A DNA stretch of 64,000 bases from Erythrobacteraceae bacterium CCH12-C2 (GTDB lineage: Bacteria > Pseudomonadota > Alphaproteobacteria > Sphingomonadales > Sphingomonadaceae), in contig LSKF01000163.1 of the NCBI GenBank assembly GCA_001556995.1, positions 62,001-126,000 on the forward strand, given 5' to 3'. Position 1 is the stretch's first letter; the number at the start of each line of letters is the position of its first letter. Positions 48,150-56,349 of the stretch are shown piece after piece. Both the position numbers and the translations under genes were made by a program. A model generated the notes under the pieces. The model did not search any database, was not told the origin of the DNA, and was given only the letters and a program-made list of their open reading frames with translations.

Positions 48150-50081
48150 ATGCGCTACTCGGGCCAATTCTGGGCCGTACCTGCAATCGTGATCATGGCC
48201 ACAACGGCGCATGCAGCCGACCGGATCGCGCCCGGGACCGAGGCGCGCAATGCCAAGGCGGCCTTCGTCTATCTCTCGCAGGCGACCAAGGACGCCGCCT
48301 TGAAGCCGCTCGACGCAGCGTTGATCGAACAGCGCAAGCGCGCTGACGCACTCAACGCCAAGCTTGCCGAGACCCGCAACCAGCTCGCGCTGGCCCGAAA
48401 GGACGCGAGCGCCTCGAAATCACGCCTTGCCGAGCTTGAGAGGCTCGCCCAACAGGCAGCGATCGAGGCGGCGGAGGCTCAGGAGAAATTCACGCAAGAG
48501 CTCGCGGCAAAGGACGAAGACTATGCGCGCGAACTGGCGATCCTGCGCTCGGCGGCGGACGATATTCTGGCGACCCCAGAGGGGCTCAAATATCTCGAAG
48601 CAAACAATGCCGGCGATCTCGATGCGGCCGACGCGATCGAGGAAAAGCTCATCGCCGCCCGCCAGAAGATGCGCGACCTGCAAGCCGCCGCTGATCGGCG
48701 CGCGTTCGCGGTGGTGGCACTCGACAACCGCAACAAGGGCAAGCGCACCACCGAAGCGGTCATCGCCCGCTACGAGGAGGTGACCCGGCTTGATCCTGGT
48801 AACAACGGGGACTGGATCACCCTCGCACGGCTCTACACCGACATCGGCAAGAGCGAGCAGGCGATAGCCGCTGCGCAACGGGCGCAGGAAACCGCACGCA
48901 ATCCGCTGCAAAAGGCCTATGCGCTGATCCAGATCGGCCAATCATTCACGAGCCAAGGCGACACACCGAATGCTTTGATGTTGTTCGATGAGGCGCTCAG
49001 GGAAATCGGCAAGGCCGATGCAGCCGCCAACGATGTTCTCGATGTATTGGGCAACATCCAGATACTCCGCGGCGACGCGTTGATGCGCAGCAACAAGCCT
49101 GCCCTCGCCGCCTACATCGCGGGGGCTGACGCCAAGCGCAAGCTGATCGAGTTCGCGCCGGACGCCGCAAAGGCGCGGTTCAATCTCGCGAACGCCCTGC
49201 GCCAGCTGGGTCAGGGGCAGCGCTTCGAGGACGATGACGCTGGCAGCAAGGCTTCGATGATGGAAGCGATCGCCATCATGGACAAGCTTATCGCCGAGGA
49301 GCCGGCCAATACGAGTTACCGTCGCTTCAAGGCCAGCCTCCTGCTCCAGCCGATCATCCGTGAAGGTGACAGTGCGAAGGCGATCACGCTGTCTGATACG
49401 GTCATCGCCGATCTCGCCCCGGTGGCCGCCGCCGACGGCAACCATGCCTACACTTTGGTCCTGCTGCTGCGGGCGTATTCGATCAAGGGATCGTACCTGA
49501 CCGATGAGGAGCAGTATGATCTTGCCGTGGAAGCCTTGATGAGGGCCAAGCAGGTGGGAGCAACACTGCTCGAAAAAGCCCCGGAAGTGCTCCACCACTA
49601 CTCTTGGGTGCGATCCAACTACGTCAGCCTCACCGATGTCTTGAACCGCACGGAGCGATTTTCCGAAGCACTGATGTCCTGCGAAGAGGCCAAAGCCGTC
49701 GTGCTCGACAGCATCGAGCGCAACAAGGCGAAGACGGGCATTCGGCTGCGCAACGAGTACTTTCATTCGTGGTTTCGTTACGAATGCGGGCTGAGCCTCG
49801 TCGGCCTTGGCCGCGCGCCGGACGCGCGACAGGAGTTCCTAGCCGCATTCGCGACGATGGATGGGCTGCTTGCCAGAGGTGAAAGTGACGAGGACTTCGT
49901 CGGCCTTCAAGGCACACTTCTCGTTGAGCTGGCGGAGCTCAAGGAGCCGGGGTTCACTTGGAGCCGCGCGATCGCCTTTATGGAGGCGGCGCCACAAGCC
50001 TATCCCGAGCCGCCCGACTTCGCCGACATGCTCGAATATGCCCGCGACAATGCCAAGCGTGATGGAGAAATCCTGCCGTGA
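48150..50081 (+). CDS. Exported coiled-coil/TPR protein
   Basis: 643-residue protein with a signal peptide at about 1-22 (PAIVIMATTAHAA-D). A charged coiled coil follows at about 45-125, then helical TPR-like repeats (TRLDPGNNGDWITLARLYTDIGKSEQAIAAAQRAQETA, AYALIQIGQSFTSQGDTPNALMLFDEALREI). No enzyme motif is seen; it likely scaffolds protein contacts in the periplasm. The start is set by GGAAGGAGAAA just upstream. The stop overlaps the start of the TIR-like gene (GTGA), so the two products are probably made together. Confidence 0.8.
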   Translation: MRYSGQFWAVPAIVIMATTAHAADRIAPGTEARNAKAAFVYLSQATKDAALKPLDAALIEQRKRADALNAKLAETRNQLALARKDASASKSRLAELERLAQQAAIEAAEAQEKFTQELAAKDEDYARELAILRSAADDILATPEGLKYLEANNAGDLDAADAIEEKLIAARQKMRDLQAAADRRAFAVVALDNRNKGKRTTEAVIARYEEVTRLDPGNNGDWITLARLYTDIGKSEQAIAAAQRAQETARNPLQKAYALIQIGQSFTSQGDTPNALMLFDEALREIGKADAAANDVLDVLGNIQILRGDALMRSNKPALAAYIAGADAKRKLIEFAPDAAKARFNLANALRQLGQGQRFEDDDAGSKASMMEAIAIMDKLIAEEPANTSYRRFKASLLLQPIIREGDSAKAITLSDTVIADLAPVAAADGNHAYTLVLLLRAYSIKGSYLTDEEQYDLAVEALMRAKQVGATLLEKAPEVLHHYSWVRSNYVSLTDVLNRTERFSEALMSCEEAKAVVLDSIERNKAKTGIRLRNEYFHSWFRYECGLSLVGLGRAPDARQEFLAAFATMDGLLARGESDEDFVGLQGTLLVELAELKEPGFTWSRAIAFMEAAPQAYPEPPDFADMLEYARDNAKRDGEILP

Positions 50082-51052
50082 CCCCGATCGTCATCACCTC
50101 CCTGCCCGAAGATCATGACCGGGTGCGCAAGCTGGTCGAAGCCTTGCACAAGCAGAATGTCGACCTGTGGTGGGAGCGGATGGACCCGGCCCAGCCCGAG
50201 GCCAGCCGCGACAAGCTGATGGCCGCGCGCTGCGTGATCTTTACCTGGAGCGAGCACGTGTTGAGCGATGCGGGCGCGGCCTATCGCGATATGGCGGAGC
50301 AGGTGCGCGGTGTGGGCAAAGCGATGTCGATCCAGCTCGAAAAGGTCGCCGCGCCCGACGGGTGGGAGGGGACGACGGTGATCGACCTCAGTCGGTGGAA
50401 ATCCAATCCGCAAGACGTGTTCCTGCTCGATCTCGCCGCCGCCGCGCGCGCCAAAGCCGCCGGGCTTGATCCGCCGCCGCAGCGCGGGCCGGTGCGCCGT
50501 AAGTTCAAACAGCTCGCACTGCTGGTCCCCACGGTCCTCGGCGCGATCGGCATTATTTCCACGCTGGTCGGGTTTTACCAGACCGCAGGCCTCGACGAAA
50601 TCGCCAGCCCCGAGGAGGCCGCCGCATGGAAAAAGGTGCGCGCCGGCAATTGCGAGGATCTGCGTGTCTTCCTCGCCAGCCACGGCGACGGCGTACATGC
50701 GGACGAGGCCAAGACCCGTCTCGCCGCGCGGCGCACCTGGACCGAAGCCGGATCGCGCGCGGCGGAGCGGCCGCTACCCCTGTCGGTGCTTGCCGGTATA
50801 GCTGAACCGAGCGCGGGACGCGATGCGGCGATGGCGGACGCGCTGGCACGCGGTGAGGCTGAAGCGCAAAAGGCCTGCAAAGGCTATGCCAATGCGGGCC
50901 TCGGCAAGCTTGTCGGCGCGACGGTCAAGGCTGATGCATGGCGCTGTGATGCGCTGGGTGGCGGCACGGTGTGCGCTTTTGACGGTCAGGCGATGTGCAA
51001 AATTGAGGAGGTTGCCGAGTTGCAGCGCGAACAGTGCGGTGCCACTTCTTGA
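50078..51052 (+). CDS. TIR-like domain protein with one membrane helix
   Basis: 324-residue protein. Residues 1-120 resemble a bacterial TIR domain (TPIVITSLPEDHDRVRKLVEAL, DLWWERMDP, CVIFTWSEHVLSD, VIDLSRW). A membrane helix spans about 144-168, and a periplasmic C-terminal region with several cysteines follows. Where TIR NADases carry the conserved Glu (WSxxSxxxxxxE) the sequence reads SDAGAAYRDMAEQ, so activity is doubtful. The GTG start overlaps the TPR gene. Role unknown: signalling, envelope or defence are all possible. Confidence 0.65.
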   Translation: MTPIVITSLPEDHDRVRKLVEALHKQNVDLWWERMDPAQPEASRDKLMAARCVIFTWSEHVLSDAGAAYRDMAEQVRGVGKAMSIQLEKVAAPDGWEGTTVIDLSRWKSNPQDVFLLDLAAAARAKAAGLDPPPQRGPVRRKFKQLALLVPTVLGAIGIISTLVGFYQTAGLDEIASPEEAAAWKKVRAGNCEDLRVFLASHGDGVHADEAKTRLAARRTWTEAGSRAAERPLPLSVLAGIAEPSAGRDAAMADALARGEAEAQKACKGYANAGLGKLVGATVKADAWRCDALGGGTVCAFDGQAMCKIEEVAELQREQCGATS

Positions 51053-51405
51053 TCTTGTGCCGTCGTCCTCCCCCGCGAAGCGCGTAGAAGGTTCGCGGCT
51101 TATCGCCAACGCCTCTGGTTTTTGTCGATCTTCCGCGCCCAAATCTGTCCAAGGTTCGATAATCCTCGCGCCAAATACCACGACTTGGGGGAACACGGGC
51201 GAAGGTGAGCACGTTTTTCGGCATTTGGCTAAGCGGCCGTCATCACTGACAATGCGTAATCCGTCGAAGGCGATCGCTTCAGAAACCGCTGGTGCCAAAA
51301 ACCCGTTGACCGGCCGCCGCCCCCGTTGCAAACAGCGCCAGCATTCGGACTGGCCGTTATAGGGTCTCTGAAGACGCAGGTAGGGCTATCCGAAGCCCCT
51401 GAAAT
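51053..51405. other. Intergenic region before tRNA-Gly
   Basis: 353 bp without a convincing gene. Open frames here run into the tRNA and are spurious. A TTGACC lies at 51305 and TTATAG near 51356, but not at proper promoter spacing, so the tRNA promoter could not be assigned. Confidence 0.6.
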
Positions 51406-51479
51406 GCGGGTGTAGCTCAATGGTAGAGCAGCAGCTTCCCAAGCTGACGACGAGGGTTCGATTCCCTTCACCCGCTCCA
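51406..51479 (+). tRNA. tRNA-Gly (anticodon CCC)
   Basis: Cloverleaf reads acceptor GCGGGTG/CACCCGC, D-stem GCTC/GAGC, anticodon loop TTCCCAA with CCC at 51438-51440, T-arm with GGTTCGATTCC, discriminator T and encoded CCA. The top pair of the anticodon stem is a G-A mismatch. It decodes GGG. It lies at the border between the ordinary region and the polysaccharide locus. Confidence 0.95.
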
Positions 51480-51713
51480 TCGCCCCCTTCCCCAAACGTC
51501 CGAATTTGTCTATAAAGCCATTGGATTCCAGCGGATTTTTTCTCATCGCTGTCCACCCACAGCTTCACATTTCCACCGGCATCCAATGTCTGTGGAGGCT
51601 GAATCGGAGATGAAGCCAAAGCGGTTTTTGGGCCTGTTCCCAATCTCGGGGTCACGTTGAACAAAGGAAGCTTGGTCATTCCACTTAACCGCGCTCGGTC
51701 TATCGCTTAATCG

Positions 51714-52745
51714 TCAATTGGTGTCCGAGTGCCGCCTTAACAGAAGCGAAGTTATGGCAATTAGCCAGACGATCACCGCGATGAGAAAGACCTTCATTGC
51801 GAAGTCCAATACCCCAGCGATCGCAGCCACAAACAGCGCAAAGCAATAGAAGTCACGGCTGGTAAGGTCACGCAAGAGACGCGCAGTGGCACTGCTCGTC
51901 TGTTCCTGAATGCGTTTTGCTCCATCGAAATGGACGATGCCCTCTCGTTGGAAGGCCAGTGTACCCAGGAGACACAGACCGATCGCCATGACACCGGCCG
52001 CGATCATCGCGATCATCGCATCTTCAACGCGTCCTTGCACCCAATAGTTATAGCTTGCGCCGCCCAAGAACGCGATGTTGCTAAAGGCATCGATCAGGCT
52101 ATCGAGCGAAGCGCCGGCCTTCGAAGTACGGAAAGTTGCCCGGGCGATTTCACCGTCGATTCCGTCCACAATTGAAGCGATCTGGAACAGCGCAGCGCCC
52201 GCTATCAGCCCGCTCTGCGTCCCCGTCATCAGGCACGCCAGCATCAACATGGCGGTTAGCAATGTCAGCAGACTGGCATGGCCGGGTCGGATCCAGGTGA
52301 ACTTGAGCAGGACTGCCGAAGCGGCCTGTGACAAGGGCCGGTTGCAATGGCGCGATATGATCCCGTCGCCGGGCTTGGCCGTGCTACGCACGATCACCTT
52401 CGCCGCTTCCTGCAAAGCTGTCATCGGATCCGTGGGTCGCGCTGGGGCGGCAGCCAAACCGACTTGCACGGCGCGTATTGTCGCGGCATCTGGCAGCGCT
52501 TCACCGGGAAGCACGATGGCCCCATCAGGAGCGAAGGCTTCAACCACAAGACCCGGAGCCAGCCGTGCGATCTCGGCCCGAGTGAACGAAGCCACCGTGT
52601 CCGAACTACTCAGCACCAGCAACAAGGGCGTTCCCGGCAGAGCTGCGGCATGGCTACGCGCCAGGCGCGCAGCGGCCGGAACCCCGGCAACAAGGTGGTC
52701 GGCGGTGCGCGCCGACAAAAAGCTATACCCGATAAGGGATGACAT
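51714..52745 (-). CDS. CDP-alcohol phosphotransferase, DIPP-synthase-like, with degenerate nucleotidyltransferase-like N-terminus
   Basis: 343-residue membrane protein. The CDP-alcohol phosphotransferase motif is complete: Asp194xxAsp197-Gly198xxAla201-Arg202-x8-Gly211xxxAsp215xxxAsp219, with 4-6 hydrophobic segments around it. DGIISRHCNRPLS just before the membrane part resembles di-myo-inositol-phosphate-phosphate synthases. The first ~110 residues occupy the place of the cytidylyltransferase of bifunctional IPCT/DIPPS enzymes but lack its GxGxR nucleotide loop. It therefore probably relies on CDP-inositol made by the separate enzyme at 56350. The acceptor is unknown. Divergent from the second phosphotransferase gene. 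Confidence 0.82.
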   Translation of the reverse strand: MSSLIGYSFLSARTADHLVAGVPAAARLARSHAAALPGTPLLLVLSSSDTVASFTRAEIARLAPGLVVEAFAPDGAIVLPGEALPDAATIRAVQVGLAAAPARPTDPMTALQEAAKVIVRSTAKPGDGIISRHCNRPLSQAASAVLLKFTWIRPGHASLLTLLTAMLMLACLMTGTQSGLIAGAALFQIASIVDGIDGEIARATFRTSKAGASLDSLIDAFSNIAFLGGASYNYWVQGRVEDAMIAMIAAGVMAIGLCLLGTLAFQREGIVHFDGAKRIQEQTSSATARLLRDLTSRDFYCFALFVAAIAGVLDFAMKVFLIAVIVWLIAITSLLLRRHSDTN

Positions 52746-52849
52746 GTTGCCTCGATGAGCTGCTGAATTGCGCCGATTAACAGCCCCCTATATGCAATGG
52801 CGAAACATGGCAGGGCAACTCCGTCCTGCTGTCGATCCGGTGATGCGCC

Positions 52850-53722
52850 ATGTCTTCTGCTTCTTCCTCCCCGCGGCCCGTGCGACCAGCGGAACTTGAG
52901 GATTGGCTTAATCGGCAGCTTTATCACCCGCTGTCATGGCGGCTGGCGCGAACACTCGCCTCCACACGGGTAACGCCGAACATGGTGTCCGTCGCCGGAG
53001 CTGCAGTGATCATGTTTGCGTCCGCGAGCTATGGCCTGATCGCCGCTCCGTGGGGGGTGGCGCTGGGCCTTCTGCTCCACATGGCTTGGCACATACTCGA
53101 CGGGGCTGATGGTGACCTCGCCCGGCTGACCGGGCGCGGCTCTGCGCATGGCGAGTTGGTCGATGGCATCTGCGATTACGCCGGGCATATCGTGCTATAT
53201 GTGACGATGGGGGCAATGGCGGCCAGTCAACTCGGTGGAATGGGCTGGGCGCTGATGTGGGCGGCGGGCGCAAGCCGTGTGGTACAGGCCGCGCATTACG
53301 AAGGGACCCGGCGACAATATCAGCTGGCGGTGTATGGCACGCCATGGTTGGGTAGCGAGGCGCCGGCAACCGATCGCAGGGGGCGGCAACATCCTTTCGT
53401 CGTCTACTACCTCTGGCTGACCGGCTTGATCGTCCCGCTTGGCACCGCGCTGCAAGAGGCTGTGCAAGATGCGGCGACATGCGCACATGTACGGGTTGCG
53501 ATGCGGCATCATGGCAAAGCGCTGCTCGCCCGGATTGGCTTGCTCAGCGCCAACTATCGCACACTGGCGGTGGGTGTTGCGATGCTGGTGGGCCGGCCCC
53601 ATTGGTATTTCCTGTTCGAGATTGTGGTCTTGGGCGCCGTCCTGCTCGCTTCTTTGGCGCAAGTCCGCAGGGTCATGGCAAAAGTTCTGGTTCAGGCGGG
53701 AGCGCCCAGCGCCTTGCGATAG
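52850..53722 (+). CDS. CDP-alcohol phosphotransferase family protein (second copy)
   Basis: 290-residue membrane protein with a full catalytic motif Asp84xxAsp87-Gly88xxAla91-Arg92-x8-Gly101xxxAsp105xxxAsp109 and about six hydrophobic segments. The C-terminal part carries a polar insertion around residues 155-185 (GTPWLGSEAPATDRRGRQHPF) not usual in phosphatidylglycerophosphate synthases. It transfers a phospho-alcohol from a CDP donor to an unknown acceptor. Placed opposite the first phosphotransferase, sharing a 104-bp promoter region. Its end overlaps the convergent glycosyltransferase gene by 31 bases. Confidence 0.82.
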   Translation: MSSASSSPRPVRPAELEDWLNRQLYHPLSWRLARTLASTRVTPNMVSVAGAAVIMFASASYGLIAAPWGVALGLLLHMAWHILDGADGDLARLTGRGSAHGELVDGICDYAGHIVLYVTMGAMAASQLGGMGWALMWAAGASRVVQAAHYEGTRRQYQLAVYGTPWLGSEAPATDRRGRQHPFVVYYLWLTGLIVPLGTALQEAVQDAATCAHVRVAMRHHGKALLARIGLLSANYRTLAVGVAMLVGRPHWYFLFEIVVLGAVLLASLAQVRRVMAKVLVQAGAPSALR

Positions 53723-54846
53723 AGCCCAAGATTGGCCGCGGCAAAGGCGCGCCAGTCGAGCTGCGCCGCGCGCGCGAGGCCAAGCTGACGCAGCTCTGCG
53801 GCAAGAGCATGGCCTTGCATGACGCGCGAAAGCGCGGTCGCAATCGATCCCGGATCATGGGGATCAGCCAAGAGCGCCGCGCCGCCCGCAACCTCAGGCA
53901 TTGCCGAGCAATCGCTGGTCACGACCGGGCAGCCGCATGCCATCGCCTCGGCCACGGGGTTGCCGAAACCTTCGATAAAGGACGGGTGCAGCAGCGCAGC
54001 GGCTCCGCTGTAGAGCTGTACCAGTGCCGAGCGATCGATCGGCTCGAGCACATGAATGCGGCTCTCGATGCCCAAGGCTCTTGCAAGGTTCGATAGTTCT
54101 TTCGCCCGTCTGGCTCGCCGCTGCACGAGCACGAGATCGACATCGGGTGACGACCCGCAAGCGAGGGCAAACGCCCTGAGCGCACCTTCGTGGTTCTTAT
54201 ACGGTGCACCTTGCCCGACGATCAGGACATAGCGCCGCTCAGACGAAAGGCCCATTTGCGCCAAGGCTACGGCGTCGGGCGAGGCTGGGCGGAAATCCTC
54301 GGCTACACCCGAGCGGGTCACCACAACGCGGTTTGCCGATGACGGGGAAATCCGGACGATTTCGGCACGGCTCGCTTCGCTGACAGTGGCGACGATCGCC
54401 GAGCGGCCGAGCGCCCGAATGATGCCGCGGCGGTAGAAGCGCCGCTCGATTCGGCCCCACGGCGCTGGATTGCACAATTTGGGATGCGTCAGCCACATCA
54501 CGTCGTGAACTGTGGTGATGGCCGGCATTGACAGCCCGCCAGGCAGTATATTGGCTGGTGCATGGAACAAATCGATCCCCTGCAAATCAACAGCAAGCGG
54601 CAGGTGCAGCATCGTGATCGGACCATTTGCCGGTGCGCCAACAGTCACTTCGCGGACATTATCCGCATCGCTTAGTTGTCCCTTGCGCGAGGGGTGTCGC
54701 AAAAGGGTGAACTGCCAGTCTGGCGCAAGGGTCGGCAAGTGTCGGACCAATGCTGCGACGACTTCGCCGATCCCGCTTGGGCGTGGGCCCAGATATCGGC
54801 AATCGAGCGCGATGTGTGGCCGCCGTGAAGATAAATCTTTGGGCAT
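53692..54846 (-). CDS. Glycosyltransferase family 4 (GT-B fold)
   Basis: 384-residue retaining glycosyltransferase, cytoplasmic face. N-terminal GPRPSGIGEVV and LFHAPANILPG, the middle THDVMWLTHP, then the nucleotide-sugar domain with YVLIVGQGAPYKNHEGALRAF and the E-x7-E element in HPSFIEGFGNPVAEAMACG. Donor and acceptor are not predictable. No ribosome binding site is evident; an inverted repeat TTACA-N4-TGTAA lies two bases before its start codon. Confidence 0.88.
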   Translation of the reverse strand: MPKDLSSRRPHIALDCRYLGPRPSGIGEVVAALVRHLPTLAPDWQFTLLRHPSRKGQLSDADNVREVTVGAPANGPITMLHLPLAVDLQGIDLFHAPANILPGGLSMPAITTVHDVMWLTHPKLCNPAPWGRIERRFYRRGIIRALGRSAIVATVSEASRAEIVRISPSSANRVVVTRSGVAEDFRPASPDAVALAQMGLSSERRYVLIVGQGAPYKNHEGALRAFALACGSSPDVDLVLVQRRARRAKELSNLARALGIESRIHVLEPIDRSALVQLYSGAAALLHPSFIEGFGNPVAEAMACGCPVVTSDCSAMPEVAGGAALLADPHDPGSIATALSRVMQGHALAAELRQLGLARAAQLDWRAFAAANLGLYRKALGAPA

Positions 54847-54848
54847 TG

Positions 54849-54862
54849 TTACAACGATGTAA
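54849..54862. promoter_or_regulatory. Inverted repeat before the GT4 start
   Basis: TTACA-ACGA-TGTAA, perfect 5-bp arms, two bases from the start codon of the leftward glycosyltransferase. Its position would suit an operator or a messenger hairpin controlling translation. Confidence 0.35.
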
Positions 54863-55103
54863 TCCAGTTCGGGCCATCGGAATTTTGGTGCGTTTTATCG
54901 CAGTTGCGAACAGCTCGTAATGTGGTCTGCCAGGCCCTCTGCCAACCTCGGACCGTCGACCTCGGCAACGCTGAAAATTGGCGAATTTCCGGCATTTTTT
55001 GCGGCGTCGACAGCACCCACGTCTCGTTTTTTTTCGCCCCGAATCATCCGATCAACGCGATAAATCGTAGGAGAGCAGGGATTGGTAGGCAATTTCGTTT
55101 GGG

Positions 55104-55142
55104 TTGACAGACCTTTGGTCTCTGTAGATTGATAAGGATCAA
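55104..55142 (+). promoter_or_regulatory. Candidate promoter and operator of the inositol gene
   Basis: A consensus -35 TTGACA at 55104-55109, with GATTGA at 17-bp or TAGATT at 15-bp spacing as -10. The inverted repeat TTGAT-AAGG-ATCAA (55129-55142) overlaps the -10/start area and could be an operator. Start codon at 55158. Confidence 0.5.
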
Positions 55143-55157
55143 TAAAAGGAAATCTGA

Positions 55158-56258
55158 ATGAATGGCGTGCGGGTCGCGATCGTAGGCGTGGGTAATTGCG
55201 CTTGCTCACTCGTACAGGGTGGCGCGTATTACCGCAGAAAAAAAACAAGCGACGGGCTCATTTATCAGTCGATTGGCCGCTATCATGCCAGCGACATTGA
55301 GTTTGTTCTTGGGATCGATATTGATCGCCGTAAAGTCGGCAGGCCACTTGTTGAGGCCATTTTTGCAGATCCGAACAATACTCAGATTTTTGAGCCCGAT
55401 ATCGAGAGAACTTCTGCCGAGGTCATAATGGGCCGCGTGCTTGATGGTGTTGCTCCGCATATGGTGCAGGCTGGCGCGCGAGGGTTTCAGATTGCTGACC
55501 TGCCTGAACCTTCGCAGGACGAAATCGCCGCCGCGCTAAAGCGCGAGCGGGTCGATGTCCTGATCAACTTCCTGCCGGTCGGCTCTCAGCAAGCGAGCGA
55601 ATTCTACATGGAATGCGCGCTTGAGGCCGGGGTTGGCGTGGTCAATGCGATCCCGGTTTTCATCGCCAGCAATCCCGACTGGGAGGCGCGCTTTGCCCAG
55701 CGGGGGCTGCCGATCGTGGGCGATGATATCAAGGCCCAGGTTGGGGCCACAATCATTCATCGCACTCTGTCGAGCCTGTTTGCCACCCGCGGCGTGGTTG
55801 TCGAACGCACCTACCAGCTGAACACCGGTGGCAACACCGATTTCATGAACATGCTCGACCGCGACCGGTTGACCCACAAGAAACTTTCCAAGACCGAAGC
55901 GGTGCAGGCCGCTCTTGCCGAGCGGCTTGACGATGAGAATATTCGGATCGGCCCTTCGGAATACGTGCCGTGGCAAAAGGATAACAAGATTTGTTTCTTG
56001 CGGATCGAGGGCACGCAATGGGGCGGCGTCCCGGTGAATCTTGAGCTGCGCCTGTCGGTGGAAGACAGTCCCAATGCCGCCGCCTGTGCGATGGACGCCA
56101 TCCGCTTCTGTCAGGTCGCACGTGATCGCGGCGAAGGCGGAGTTCTGACGGCTGAGAGCGCCTATTTCTGCAAACACCCACCGGTGCAGATGCCAGAAGC
56201 TGTGGCGCTGGATCTCCTGGATTTGCGCGCTGCGCCTAGGCTGGACGCTGCCGAGTAA
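55158..56258 (+). CDS. ino1: myo-Inositol-1-phosphate synthase
   Basis: Converts glucose-6-phosphate to L-myo-inositol-1-phosphate with internal NAD recycling. The 366-residue protein has the prokaryotic/archaeal length. NAD-binding VAIVGVGNCACSLVQGG near residue 6, NFLPVGSQQASEFYMECAL, IVGDDIKAQVGATIIHR, LNTGGNTDFMNMLDRDRL and the catalytic region KTEAVQAAL/KDNKICFLRIEG are family blocks. The first 100 bases have AT-richer codons than the rest. It feeds the cytidylyltransferase downstream. Inositol synthesis is uncommon in alphaproteobacteria, so the gene may have been acquired. Confidence 0.93.
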   Translation: MNGVRVAIVGVGNCACSLVQGGAYYRRKKTSDGLIYQSIGRYHASDIEFVLGIDIDRRKVGRPLVEAIFADPNNTQIFEPDIERTSAEVIMGRVLDGVAPHMVQAGARGFQIADLPEPSQDEIAAALKRERVDVLINFLPVGSQQASEFYMECALEAGVGVVNAIPVFIASNPDWEARFAQRGLPIVGDDIKAQVGATIIHRTLSSLFATRGVVVERTYQLNTGGNTDFMNMLDRDRLTHKKLSKTEAVQAALAERLDDENIRIGPSEYVPWQKDNKICFLRIEGTQWGGVPVNLELRLSVEDSPNAAACAMDAIRFCQVARDRGEGGVLTAESAYFCKHPPVQMPEAVALDLLDLRAAPRLDAAE

Positions 56259-56349
56259 TGCTGGGCTATCCCAAGTGCCCGATGTCCATAACCTCTCTCC
56301 CTCGTCCGCTACCTTGCCTCTCCTCCTCTCTCGCCCAAGGCAGCATGTC

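Larger units (their letters stand above)
54847..55157. other. AT-rich divergent intergenic region
   Basis: 311 bp between the glycosyltransferase and the inositol-phosphate synthase, clearly richer in A+T than the flanks, with T-runs near 54998 and 55025. It holds the inverted repeat at 54849-54862 and the promoter candidate at 55104; no gene is seen. Confidence 0.7.

Noticed and set aside
51229..51679. Two minus-strand frames running through the tRNA (one reading RVKGIEPSSSAWEAAALPLSYT, about 100 codons each)
   Set aside because: These are the familiar false proteins that arise from the antisense of tRNA-Gly; the cloverleaf explains the sequence.
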